Below are positions 13,281 through 24,660 of a DNA stretch of 64,000 nt, piece by piece. Source of the stretch: Ricinus communis. Lineage: Eukaryota > Streptophyta > Magnoliopsida > Malpighiales > Euphorbiaceae. The notes under the pieces were generated by a model. That model had not been told where the DNA came from and searched no databases. It saw nothing but the letters and a program-made list of their open reading frames with translations. Position 1 is the first letter of the stretch; each line of letters starts with the position of its first letter. The translations under genes and the position numbers were made by a program. The DNA lies in assembly GCF_019578655.1 (NCBI RefSeq), contig NC_063261.1, forward strand, positions 22,981,126 through 23,045,125. The letters are read 5' to 3'.

Positions 13281-16200
13281 CTAGCTGCAAAGTAGCGTAT
13301 CGCGTGTAGCATTTCCAGTTGTTGGATTCACCCTGACAAGTGACAAGAAATGGTTAGTTCTTTTCCCCATGGACAATGAAAGGCCAATCTTATTCAAAAT
13401 ATGCGACCAATCAGAAAGTGGTTTGGTTGGTAATCTAACTTGTAAGAAACAGAGAGCTCAAGTTCGAATCTCACATTTACCTACTACTGAGATTAGTAGG
13501 CTATATACCATTGCGCTTTTATGAATAGAAAAAAAGATAAATTAAAATACACATACCCATCAGCAATTTTGCAGAGGTATTCCCTTTGGTCATCTCGCAA
13601 GGGCACATCTGTAAAATCTGATCAGATATCAAGTCAATCAACTGGAAGTGAAGAAAACATTATTAATGTCAGGTTACAAGTTTTTTTTTTTTTTTCTTTC
13701 TGGAAAAATGAACTTTGTGTTAAAAAAAGTTCTAATTTTAGTTTTGCCCCCTTACAAAATATTCATTGACCCCCTTCATTTTTATTTGTATTACAAGATA
13801 ATGAAAAAAGTTAGCTTAAAATACTGTAATTGACACATTACTTTAGTTTGTGAAAGAACAATGCAAAATTAATTTTAAAAATACCATAATTGACCCTATA
13901 ATCGTTGGTTTATTAAAGAAGAAAGGAAGTAAAGTTCAATTATAATATCATAATTAACTTTACGAGGGATAGAAAAATATTGCACAAGTAGTAACATAAA
14001 CCAATATCATCTTCATGCTGTAGGTTAGTTGTAATCAGCCTAGACATTGCAGTAAGTAATTGTTAATTTTTCTTTTCCATATGGGCAAACAATTGAGTCC
14101 TGATAGTCTCTCTATTTGTAACAAGGATAGTTTTTCTTATAGTTACCGAGATAAGATTACTTTCAAGCGATATCTCAAACATGAAGTTCTGGTTTGTAGC
14201 ATGATTCCTCTAGCGTGCACCCCCTACCCTTTCAAAACTCTTTCCGGGAGAGGTCTGACTCCAAGAACAAATTGATTTTTCTCTACCAATAGAGTAAGTT
14301 TGTTCTGTGGCATTGTTACCTCTGCAACTAATAGGAATTCTTGGTGTTTAAAATAAGAGGAATGATTGAACATACCTGCCCCAGTTATATTTGAACCTTT
14401 GAAAGATGTATTTCCAGTAGCAAGTGCACCTTCCAAGTTAGCATTGCTCAAATTTACCTGCAGAAAGAGGTTACATCATGCATTAGGGCGTCACCTGCAG
14501 CTGTATAGCTAGAACTGGTTCAAACTACACAAAATACCTACTAATTTAAAAAGTGCAAATTGACACTGCCTAACAAATTTCATTTGCAATACAAAAATGA
14601 TGCAATCATGTTTGAAGGCACATGAAGGAAGGTGCTGGGTCATTCCCATTATTCAGTGAAATGGTAACTATAAAACCTTAATTCTTTGGCTCCGTACAGT
14701 AAGATGAATTATTTTTAATCCAATTATGCATTATCTAGTCTCATATTAATATTTATCACCTTAGTCACATTTGCCAACGAAAAATCTGCACCTCTAAGGT
14801 CAGCATCTGAAAGATCAGCTCCTGTATGATGCCCAAAAGCAGCAAAAAGGGAAGGCATTAATTTACACTTGTTAAATTTTATAAGTTGCAAGCATAATAG
14901 CAGGAGAACACACAGAGACACACATTATGTAACCACACTGGACAATATCTTGTTTCAAACGCCTATGGAGTCACCACTATCTTATCACATGAACTTAGAA
15001 GAAATAAGATTTTTGTTTCCACCAAAAACTGAATGCACAACTATGTACTAAAACAGTTGGTATCACTTCTTCTATAACATACACACACATTAAAGCTCCA
15101 AGCACAACAGAATGTTGGAGTTACCACCCTAATGCCCAATTCTCGTCAGAACTTCTGCCTAACAAAGCAGTAGATCCAATTCTATCCCCATCATGACCAA
15201 GATAAGCTGTTGCCTTCTGAAAGTGGTTAATATGTTAGCAATTCTGTATAAATTAAAATGGATTACGTATTCTTATTTCTTCGCTTCATGATTTCCCATG
15301 TGTAAAAGACCCACGTTTATTACATCTGTAATAATATATGCATGCAAATTGATAATGATACAAAATGCACATTGTCAATATCATAGTGAACTATTAGGGA
15401 TTTTTGTCGGTAAGTTGAGTTCCAAAAAGAAGCATCAAGACACTTGGCAAATAAGCTGCATCCCGAGGCAAAATCTCATGCACTAAATCATACCAGACAA
15501 GCACAAGGAAAACCATAATCAAAATTCTGTTACTAAGTAGGAGATTTTCTGGAGAAAATAACTGGGTTTGAACTTTGGAGTAATACATAATCTGTTGAAG
15601 ATAAAAAAGGAAGTATTATTAGGAATATTGCCATCTGTTCAAAACCTTGACACATATTTCTACCAAATCAGATTCATCTGTAAACTGGTAGCTTGCAGAT
15701 TAACTATCTCTACCAATCAAAGATTAGCCCTTTGATGCCCAAAGCTCAACTCTTTTTTCCATTTTCTTATTTTTTCCATAATTTAGTTTCCCTTGCTTAA
15801 AGTTGCCACAGCTCCATTCTTGTAGCTTGAAAATTGAAATAACCAATAATCCACTATGAGTTAATTAAAAGAAATGAGAAGCTACAAGCAGAATCCTGCT
15901 TACATTTGAAACATTGAAGCATCAAACAATATAGACCGTCCTTAATCAAAGAACACTGCTTATATGCAGACATTCCAATACGGTTAAAGAAAATCCACCA
16001 ATTTTACAGTCATTGGAGTCTTGGAGATGTATAAAGAATTCTTTACCAATCCTGATTAATCACAGGAAAAAGAAAAAAGGAAGGCAGAGCAAGGAGACGG
16101 AACCTGTTAAATCAGCATCAAAGAAACTTGCTCCCAACAATTTTGCACCTTTGAAATTGGCTTGTCGAAGTATAGACTGAAACAAAGATAAACCAACAGA

Positions 16201-16888
16201 ACACAATGGTTCAATAACACAGAAAGTAAGAAACATAGAACTCAATAGCACATTAACATAACTAAAAATTCATGATTTCCCAATTAATTTATACCGTCTT
16301 AAAATCTTGTTTGATTAAAGTCTTGCCGCTAAAATCCTTGCCAGTGAGATCTTGGCCCCTCGTCACTTCAGAACCATAAGGACCACCTCCCTTAAAATCA
16401 AACCCACAATGCCCAAATCAATTGATCAATTATTAAACAAATCAATAAAAGGAACAAAGATTCAAAATTTCTCATTTTCAACAAGTTCTAGGCAGCAAAA
16501 CAATGAAAAATTACAAAAAAAGAAAAAGAATTCAAGAACAAAGAACTCAAACAACAACCCAGTTCAATTATACCTTAAATGCAAGTGCAGGATCAATAAA
16601 GAATACAGAAGCAGAAAAAACAGCAAGCAAGCTTGTCTTAGCCAAATCTTGAACCACTTGCTTGGTTAAAGCACCCTGTAAAAAGGAAAATGGCAAGGGA
16701 CATGAATAACTTTGGATAAAAAATATCGAAAGGATGAAAAACATGGTAACTGTGGCACTGAGAAGTGGGATTACTTGGGATTTGAGAGAAAGAGAGTGAG
16801 GAATTGAGAGATGAGGTTTAGTAGAGGAAAACGAGAGAGGAGGTTTTGGAGGGATTTTGGTGCACAATGATACGTTGAGAAGAGCCAT
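13281..16888 (-). CDS. Thylakoid lumenal 15 kDa-type pentapeptide-repeat protein, chloroplast
   Basis: Eight exons on the minus strand: 16888-16775, 16675-16574, 16390-16295, 16176-16104, 14821-14760, 14457-14376, 13608-13557 and 13332-13281. All phases agree and the protein is about 210 aa. The start MALLNV begins a Ser/Pro-rich, acid-free transit peptide. Exon 2 adds a hydrophobic segment ending DPALA, a typical thylakoid-processing (AxA-like) site before FK, indicating delivery to the lumen. No twin arginine is visible, so the Sec route is more likely. Exons 4-6 encode pentapeptide repeats (ANFKG, ADLSDADLRGADF, ANLEG). The C-terminal KIADGVNPTTGNATRDTLLCS, with Cys near the end and another in EYLCK, is typical of the TL15 group. 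Exact function is unknown. Exon 1 could end 24 nt later (GT at 16750), adding 8 residues. In-frame upstream ATGs exist but add non-transit-like sequence. Confidence 0.9.
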
Positions 16889-17098
16889 TTTTAACAAAAT
16901 ATTTTTGCCAAGTGCAAAAAGAGTCTTTTTGTGAGTGTTGAGTGTTATGAAACAATGGATAAGGAGTGTAAAATAATTGGATTGGATGTGATGATCCATT
17001 TTTGTTTGCGGCAAGTTGGATAAAAAATCAATTCTGTAAACGTGAAAATTGGACCCGGGCTTCTTTAAGGACTGTGCATCCATGGAGTTCTATAATGC

Positions 17099-17107
17099 TA
17101 AATTATA
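17099..17107. other. Left 9-bp target duplication of the Mutator-like element
   Basis: TAAATTATA immediately precedes the left inverted repeat. The matching copy TAATTTATA follows the right inverted repeat at 23364-23372 with one mismatch. A 9-bp duplication is characteristic of Mutator-like elements. Confidence 0.8.
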
Positions 17108-17170
17108 GAGAGAAGGTGCATTTTCGCCCCTGATGTTTAGCCCGAGGTGCACATTTGCCCCTCAACTATT
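17108..17170 (+). repeat. Left terminal inverted repeat
   Basis: About 60 bp, matching the reverse complement of 23300-23363 with scattered substitutions. It starts GAGAGAAGGTGC; the other end starts GGAAGAAGGTGC. Confidence 0.82.
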
Positions 17171-17818
17171 TTTTAGGCCAAATAAGCTGCAAATCACTTA
17201 AAAACAGTCATTTTAGCTCCTCTCCTCACTTAGGTATGTAACGGCCTAAATGACCGTTCATAATGCTAAATTTGGTCAAATTTGGATCCATTTTCAATGA
17301 TAACATGAGTTTACACTTTGTTTCTCTCCCTCCTTAGCATCAGTCACCACCGAACTTCCATTCCACTTCCATTACCACCACCATCTCTTCTTTTTTTCTA
17401 ATCACCACCATATAAAAAGCTCAATCGCCACCTAATACTACCCACAACAATCAAAGTCATGAATCCAACAGAAATTTCAATCAACAAACAAACAGACCCA
17501 CATTAAAAAAAGATACTTTTAACAGAAAATTGATATTGTAGTAAAGAGGGGACTAAATACTTAAATTAACAAATCTATAAAAAATGCATTCTGAGTTTCT
17601 GACACAAACACCACCATCGCAATTTATAAAAAGCAAATGTTTAATAAGCTCTTTTCCCCTGTTTTCTTCTTTTTCTTTATCTCGTTCTCTTTATTTTTCT
17701 TCAATTTCTGATAGGTAATATCAAGAAAATAACAAAATTTTGAATTCAAATACCTGAATAAGATCCCTATCGACAATAATTAGAAGCGCAGTTCCATAAA
17801 TTCAAAGAAATTACTAGT

Positions 17819-17823
17819 TGCAT
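17819..17823. other. Left TGCAT target duplication of the Copia element
   Basis: TGCAT directly precedes the left LTR and recurs exactly after the right LTR at 22814-22818, as produced by integrase-mediated insertion. Confidence 0.93.
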
Positions 17824-18102
17824 TGTTGAAAGAAGAAATGAAGAAAGAGTGGCCTCGAGACCGCAGAAAAGCATGCGAGGCGGTCATCACAGGCCCTGAG
17901 AAAGGGAGCAACCATCCCTGAGACAGGGTAAGGCCACTCCAACCTTTCCCAGAAAAGAAAGGTACGTTGGACAGAGATACCAAGGCAACCAAGTAGAATA
18001 GGCTACCGTTGTGTATGTACATATAAATACCTACAGAATCAATTGTAAAAATATCAGAATTAATACACTCAACAAAATAATTCATCATCTCAATTTTCTA
18101 CA
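17824..18102 (+). repeat. 5' LTR of the Copia element
   Basis: 279 bp, starting TGTTGAAAG and ending TCTACA. TATAAATACC at about 18025 is a likely TATA region. Compared with the 3' LTR, most differences (small indels) fall in the first 90 bp. Confidence 0.94.
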
Positions 18103-18114
18103 TGGTATCAGAGC
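18103..18114 (+). other. Copia primer-binding site (tRNA-iMet)
   Basis: TGGTATCAGAGC abuts the 5' LTR and is the usual plant Copia primer site, complementary to the 3' end of initiator tRNA-Met. Confidence 0.92.
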
Positions 18115-18159
18115 AGGTTTAACCTGTACCTATTATCTACCAATTTTTTTTTTCCAGCC

Positions 18160-19019
18160 ATGTCTCAAAATGATAAATTAACCAACATAACACTTAAAGG
18201 CAATTCCAACTATTTCGAATGGTCGAAATCCGCATACATTGCCCTCAGCGGTAGAAGAAAGCTGGGGTTCATCACTGGGACCAAGCCACAGCCGAAGCCA
18301 GAAAGGCCGGAGGCCCCAACAGAAGAAGAACTAGATAGAATGGAAGAATGGCAAACCACTGACCATTTGGTCATGTCAATGCTTACAAACACCATGGAGA
18401 CACAGATCTCCAGACTCTGTATCTTACTAGAGTCTTCAGAATCAATTGGGATAAAATGCAGATCCTATATGGCCACCAGCATAATTTCGCGCACATATTT
18501 AGACTCAAGCAAGAGTTGTCACAAGTCACACAGGGGACCAAAAACTCATCTCAATATGCAACAGAAATACTCACAAAATGGAAAGAGTTGCAGAGTTACC
18601 TTCTGCCATCAAACAACCCAGAGGAGCTACAACGACGAGCAGAACAAGATCTCATTTTTACCTACCTGGGAGGTCTAGACTCAAGCTACGAAAGCTTGAG
18701 ATCACAGATCCTCCTTGGAGGAGAACTCCCCAAAATCGACGTTGTCATCGCAACAATACAGCGCGAGGAGACTCGAAGGAGCACTATGAACCCTGCCCCC
18801 GACCTCGCAGATAGCCACGCCTTCAACATCCGTCGAGAATCAGCCCGAGCGAGGGGAGGACCGAGCGCCATCGCACGCTATGACCACTGCCAAAGGCAGG
18901 GTCACTCCCGCGATGGTTGCTGGCACTTCTACCCCCACCTACGGCCATCTCGGGGGTGGGAAGGACCTGGGGGAGTGAAGAAAGGGGGCAAAGGAGAGAA
19001 ATGGGGTGGCAGCGGCTGA
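18160..19019 (+). pseudogene. Copia gag, frameshifted
   Basis: The gag begins MSQNDKL at 18160. It runs in one frame to about 18440, where a frame change inside the capsid-like region disrupts it; the second part continues in another frame to a stop at 19017-19019. The C-terminal zinc knuckle near 18880 has Tyr where the first Cys of CX2CX4HX4C is expected. The remaining Cys, His and Cys of the knuckle are visible. The gag-like region matches the fragment at 629-183 (-). It is not functional as read. Confidence 0.9.
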
Positions 19020-22000
19020 AAAGACCATCGACAAGGGTTATATGTCGAGAGTGAGAGTGGGAGCAGCGGGAGTGTTTTTTTAGGGTTAAAGGAGTCGGGT
19101 GTACATACCGGGTCAAATAAACAAATCCGACCCGACTCCATGACCCGACCCGACAACGCTGCAACCCGACTCGACTCTACGATCCGACCCGGCAGCGAGC
19201 AACCCGACCCAACCCACCTGTCTGCTGCCTCAAATTCTGACCTGACCCACCCTCATGAATCCGACCCTACAGTCTCCCTTCAACTGAACCAATTACTGTC
19301 TCAAATCCAGGCTCTAGTTCAGAATCAATAACCCAGTGGGTCAGGTTCGGTATCTAACTCATTTAATTTTGTTCCAACAAAATTAACTCGCCGCTCTACT
19401 GATTGGATTATTGACTCCGGTGCCTCTGATCACCTGACTTGGGATTTAATGAAATTGCAAAATTTCTCTCCTGGGAAAACCCTTCAGCATGTGATAGTTG
19501 CTAACGGACACAATATTCCAATCCAAGGTAGCGGCAATACTGCATTACTCAATCAAACTCTCAACAATGTCTTATTTATTCCTGCCTTTAAATCTAATCT
19601 TTTATCCGTCGGCCGGATCACTAATGAATTCAACTGCAATGTTATTTTTTCACCTTCCTCTGTTATATTTCAGGATCGCACTACAGGGACGATGATTGGT
19701 GAAGGATATTATGACAATGGTCTATACTATCTTAAGAACTCCATTAGTCAATGTTTCGTGTCTGCAAAAAGGGACAATCAGGGCATGTTAATGCATTTAC
19801 ATTTTGGACATCCGTCCGACTCTGTCTTAAATACATTATTCTGTTATAATTTAAATTACAGTCATTGTGAGACTTGCAAATTTTCCAAACACACTCGTCT
19901 TCCTTTTCCTCTCTCATCTCGTACTTCTGAAAAACCGTTTGAATTAATTCACTCTAACGTTTGGGGCCCGGCCCCCGTCACTACTTACAATCATTTTAGG
20001 TATTTTGTCACCTTTATTGATGATTACACCCGCCTGACATGGGTCTATTTATTAAAAGGCAAAAATAAAGTTTTCTCATATTTTCAAGAATTCTTCTACT
20101 TTGTTACAACTCAATACACTGCCAGTATTAAAATTTTTCGATCTGACAATGGTACAGAATATATCAATCATCACTTTAAAAACTTCTTTAAAAAGGAGGG
20201 CATTCTTCATCAGACTACATGCATTAATACCCCTGAACAAAACGGGGTCGCTGAAAGAAAATATCGGCATCTGCTTAATGTCACCCGTACCTTACTCTTT
20301 CAAAGTAACGTTCCCTCTATTTTTTGGTCCGATGCTCTCCTTACTGCTACTTATCTTATTAATCATCTTCCAACTGCTAAACTCCGCAATCTCAGCCCTT
20401 TAGAACTCCTAAAAAGTCGAAAAATTGAGCTAGGACACATTCGTGTTTTTGGATGTACTGCCTTTGTTCATGTTAAGCGCCTTCACAAATTTGACAAAAA
20501 TTCTGCCAAAACCATCTTTTTAGGCTACTCCATTGGCAAGAAGGGATACAAATGTTATGATCCCCTCACTCACAAAGTCTATATTTCCAGGGATGTCACC
20601 TTTTTGGAACACGAACCATATTACAAATCTCATGATATTTATAGTACTAACCCGCAGCATTCTCATGGACCATCCACAGTATTTCCATATATTTTTTCTT
20701 TTCCAGATCTTAGCAGTTCCAGTCCGGATCCTCATCCCGAGGGGGAGCCTCCTTCCGATTTAAGGCCAATCCCTTCAGGGGGAGACACTATTGCTAGAAG
20801 TGAGGAAATTACAACTCTACAAGAAGCGATTGCCTTAAGACGCTCCACTCGACCAACTAGACTGTCTGTCAAGTTAAGGGATTACGTATCCCATAAGGTA
20901 TCATATCCAATTTGCAACTTCATCTCTTATGATCACATGTCTCATAACTATCGAGCCTATCTAGGGAATCTCATGGCATACAAAGAACCCAACTCATTCT
21001 ATGAGGCCAACACTAACCCAAAATGGTGTAAGGCCATGGAGAAAGAGCTACCTGCCTTAGAAAAAAATAACACTTGGAAAATTATCCCCTTACCATTAAA
21101 TAAAAAACCTGTAGGATGTAAATAGGTTTACAAGATTAAATTCAACTGTGACGGATCAATCGAGCAATATAAAGCTAGATTAGTTGCCAAAGGGTTTACT
21201 CAAACCTATGGCGTCGATTATCAGGAAACCTTCACTCCTGTAGCAAAAATGAACACAGTTCGTATTTTATTATCTGTTGCCACTAACTCAGGTTGGAGTC
21301 TATTTCAAATGGATGTAAAGAATGCCTTCCTCCAAGGAAATTTAGAAGAAGAAGTTTACATGACTCTTCCTCCAGGTCACAAGTCCACTTCAGATTCATC
21401 ATTGGTATGTAAGCTAAACAAAGCAATTTATGGTCTAAAGCAGTCTCCAAGAGCATGGTATGCCAAGCTAAACCTTTTTCTCCTTAATATTAATTTCAAT
21501 AAATGTACCTCAGATTCCTCAATGTTTGTTAAACACAGTCACTTATGCACCATTATTATCTTGGTTTATGTTGATGACATCATCATAACCGGGAACAACA
21601 ATGAAGAAATTGAAAAAGTTAAGGAAAAGTTAAAAAGGAAATTCGACATCAAGGACCTTGGTCAGCTCTCATACTTTCTTGGAATAAAAATAGTCAAATC
21701 ACAAAAAGGTCTATTTCTATCTCAAAGGAAGTATGTACTCGACCTCCTAAAAGAAACAGGGAAACTAGGAGCTAAGCCTACATCCACTCCCATGGAAATT
21801 AATGTCAAACTCAACTTAGAAGATGGTAATCCACTAGATAACATAGAACACTATCAACGGCTAGTAGGGAAGTTAATTTATCTAACTGTTACTAGACCTG
21901 ATATTTCCTATGCTGTAAGTATGATAAGCCAATTTATGCATGCTCCCCGTACCAGCCACTTGGATGTTGTTGATAAAATCCTTAGATACCTTAAAGGCAC

Positions 22001-22505
22001 TCCAGGTCAAGGTATTTGGATGAAAAATAATCACTCTAACACTATAATTGGTTTCTCTGATGCAGATTGGGTAGGAAGCAGCGATAGGAAATCAACAACG
22101 GGTTTTTGCACATTTGTAGGAGGCAACCTGGTAACATGGAAAAGCAAAAAGCAAAGTGTAGTGGCAAGGCCAAGTGCAAAGGCAGAATATAGAGCTATGG
22201 CTTCCACAGCAAGCGAGCTTACTTGGATCAAACAAGTACTCTTCGACATGAGGGTTGATCATAAAGAACCTATGTTGATGTACCAGTAATAATCAAGCTG
22301 CTCGACATATTGCATCCAATCCAGTATTCCATGAACGTACTAAACACATTGAGGTAGACTGTCACTTCATCAAGGAGAAGGTACAGTCAGGCGAAATAAA
22401 AACTCCATTTGTCAGGAGTCATGATCAGTTGGCCGATATATTTACAAAAGCCCTAAATAAGCTTAGTCATCAGACCATTCTCAGCAAGATGGGTTCGATT
22501 AACCT
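19020..22505 (+). pseudogene. Copia pol (protease, integrase, RT, RNase H) with stops and a frameshift
   Basis: Pol lies in the same frame as the second half of gag but is separated from it by stops between 19017 and about 19090 and another at about 19329. The protease motif DSGASDH is near 19413. Integrase (about 19850-20560) shows the catalytic aspartates in FIDDYT and RSDNGTEY and the glutamate in NGVAERK. A TAG at 21123-21125 replaces a tryptophan codon usual at this RT position. RT follows with KARLVAKGF, MDVKNAFLQG and the active-site YVDD near 21570. RNase H/integration tail: SDADWVGS near 22060. A further frameshift near 22280 separates the conserved NQAARH stretch and the last part (DIFTKAL near 22435). 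Confidence 0.92.
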
Positions 22506-22519
22506 CTACGAACCCAACT

Positions 22520-22529
22520 TGAGGGAGAG
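22520..22529 (+). other. Copia polypurine tract
   Basis: The purine run TGAGGGAGAG directly precedes the 3' LTR, where second-strand synthesis is primed in LTR retrotransposons. Confidence 0.82.
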
Positions 22530-22813
22530 TGTTGAAAGAAGAAATGAAGAAAGAGTGGCCTCGAGACCTGCAGCGAAAAGCACATGCGAGGCGATTCATC
22601 ACAGGCCACGAGAGGGAGCAACCATCCCTGAGACAGGGTAAGGCCACTCCAACCTTTCCCAGAAAAGAAAGGTACGTTGGACAGAGATACCAAGGCAACC
22701 AAGTAGAATAGGCTACCGTTGTGTATGTACATATAAATACCCTACAGAATCAATTGTAAAAATATCAGAATTAATACACTCAACAAAACAATTCATCATC
22801 TCAATTTTCTACA
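22530..22813 (+). repeat. 3' LTR of the Copia element
   Basis: 284 bp, same TG...CA ends as the 5' LTR. It differs by a few small indels and substitutions in the first 90 bp and only about two changes afterwards. Confidence 0.94.
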
Positions 22814-22818
22814 TGCAT
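22814..22818. other. Right TGCAT target duplication of the Copia element
   Basis: Exact copy of 17819-17823. Confidence 0.93.
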
Positions 22819-23299
22819 AATTAAGAAAAAGAAAAGGATGAGCAAGAATTGATCAATCTTCTTTAACAGTCGAATGATGGAGCGGTTGCCACAAAAAATT
22901 ACAGACCCGAAAGCTAAACAGAGACAAGCCCATAAATCTGATCTTTAATTGAGTCAACTTTGAATCTATTTTGTTCAAGATTTCTTTGTCTGTGATTTTT
23001 GTTTCTAGCAGATGGGTTTACAAAATTAGGCCTTCTTTCTGTCTCTCTCTCTTCGAACTTGTATTGCAAGAGAAATAATGGTAAAAGATTGTATTGTTTA
23101 GGACTGAACAAAATTGTGTGACAGTGATGGGGTGGCGGTGATAGTGAGGCTACCAATGATATTTGATCAAGAAAGTAAAAGAAAAAATAAACAAAAAAAA
23201 GGGTGGACCTATTTTATTGTTCAAATCAGCTTTAATCAACGGACGTTTCTTCCGTTTAAGTAGTAGCTTTTTCTCAATTTTATGTTTAGTTGCTTCTAA

Positions 23300-23363
23300 A
23301 AGTAGTTGATGGGCAAATTTGCACCTTGGGCTAAGCATTAAGGTTGAAAATGCACCTTCTTCC
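23300..23363 (-). repeat. Right terminal inverted repeat
   Basis: Inverted copy of 17108-17170; the outer 9-bp duplication TAATTTATA follows at 23364-23372. Confidence 0.82.
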
Positions 23364-23373
23364 TAATTTATAA

Positions 23374-23404
23374 ATGGACCGGGCCACGAAGCTATATGAT
23401 CTAA

Positions 23405-23440
<36 letters not shown>

Positions 23441-24660
23441 AGATGCCGACGCATGTCAGACACTAATATGACGCGACGTGCGTCAGACACTTACATTATT
23501 TTTTTAAAAATAGATATATTTTATATTCATTAAATTTATACTAAATATACATTAACTTATATTCATTAAACGTGTGTTGGATGTTTATTGTTTAAATGCT
23601 AAATACTTATTGTTTGTTAATTTTTTCCTTACCTACTATGTAAGAACGATTTACGTGGTTTTTATATTATATATTCGTTTAAATGAATTAGTAAATATAA
23701 TTTTTATTAATAACAAGAATCCATTGATAAACTAATGAATATTATACTTATAAATGATGAATGTTTATATCAATTATAAAATTATTTCAATATGCATTAC
23801 AAAAATAATGAAAACTTTCGTAATAATTGATTGATAACATTATATATACAAATAATAAAATATTACATTACTAGATAACGAACATTAATATCAATACTGA
23901 TGAATAATACATGAAACAAAATGAACATAAGTATTAACTATAATAAATATTTAAATATAAAAAAATTAATTATTAAAGAAATATTGTATCTAATAGACAT
24001 TATACATATAAAAAATAACATGTAAGTAAATAAAAAATGTCAATATATATATGGTAATAATAAATTTTTTTTGACTCGTTACTATATTCTGACACATAAT
24101 TTTCATTTTAACACGTGTACTCGTTATTGACACATAGAATTTAAGTTTATATATAATTTTATAGTTTTTTCTATTAATTTATTTATAAATTTTATGTTAT
24201 TGTATTAATAAAATCTTAAAATATAAAAAAATTACCAAAGACGTTAAAAATATTTATATTATTATTATTTTTAAATATCTTAAATTATTATAAATGTTAA
24301 AAATATATTTAATTTTATATATAAATTAAATATATATTATTATTTAAAATCAAAATATAATTATGATGGCCATACAACAGGCAAGTAAACGACTAACTTT
24401 TATAAATATATAAAAAATATTCAAAATATTATTTTCAATATAGATTTATTTTATTATAATTTAAAAAAAATAAAAATTTCATATGTTAAGAGTAAATACA
24501 TATGTCAAAATAAAATTTTTTAAAATAGTGACAGTAAAATAATTATAGCGGTCGTATAGCACGCAAATAAATAGCTAGTTCTTATAACTATATAAAAAAA
24601 TTATTCAATATATAATATTAATTTTATCAATTTATTTTGTTATAATTTAAAAATAAATAA
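23374..24660. repeat. Dispersed AT-rich repeat, copy A (Helitron-like ends)
   Basis: This stretch is collinear with 50853-52340. Both begin with TGGACC(C)GG..C..GAAGCTAT, then a TA-rich stretch, then related text on ATTAAAC-TGT-TTG-ATGTT, AAGAACGATTTA and GATGAATGTTTAT. A core at about 24053-24396 ends GTAAACGACTAA, preceded by a GGCCATAC block. A second related end motif (GGTCGTATAGCAC ... AGCTAGT) is at about 24548-24580. It includes a (TA)n microsatellite at 23409-23438. No coding capacity is visible. Confidence 0.6.

Larger units (their letters stand above)
17824..22813 (+). mobile_element. Full-length but defective Ty1/Copia retrotransposon
   Basis: The element is 4990 bp: LTR 17824-18102, primer-binding site 18103-18114, gag, protease, integrase, reverse transcriptase and RNase H in Copia order, polypurine tract 22520-22529, LTR 22530-22813, and TGCAT duplications on both sides. 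The LTRs are nearly identical over their last 170 bp, so insertion was recent. Yet the coding region is broken by a gag frameshift, a lost zinc-knuckle cysteine, several in-frame stops and an RNase H frameshift. It sits inside the Mutator-like element. It probably moved using proteins from a relative. Confidence 0.95.
17108..23363. mobile_element. Non-autonomous Mutator-like element split by a Copia insertion
   Basis: The two ends are inverted copies of each other over about 60 bp: left 17108-17170, right 23363-23300 read backwards. Both contain GAAGGTGCATTTTC, then TTAGCCC(A/G)AGGTGCA, then ATTTGCCC and TCAACTA. Weaker similarity continues inward to about 150-200 bp. The ends are flanked by a 9-bp duplication with one mismatch. 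Removing the nested Copia element and its duplication leaves about 1.26 kb with no transposase-like reading frame, so this was a non-autonomous element. The interior has pyrimidine-rich and AT-rich stretches and one unrecognised 80-codon open stretch at 23156-22914 (-). It lies about 220 bp upstream of the start codon of the thylakoid lumenal gene, in its promoter region. Confidence 0.83.

Noticed and set aside
13431..13495. tRNA-like segment with GTTCGAATC box
   Set aside because: No cloverleaf with paired acceptor stem could be formed; it may be an old SINE relic.
16352..16669. Forward open frame of 105 codons
   Set aside because: It lies across exons 2-3 and the intron of the minus-strand thylakoid lumenal gene, whose exon structure is well supported.
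16676..16774. Continuous open frame through the first intron of the lumenal protein gene
   Set aside because: The frame stays open by chance; acceptor TTTTTACAG and the loss of a typical transit-to-lumen layout if retained favour splicing.
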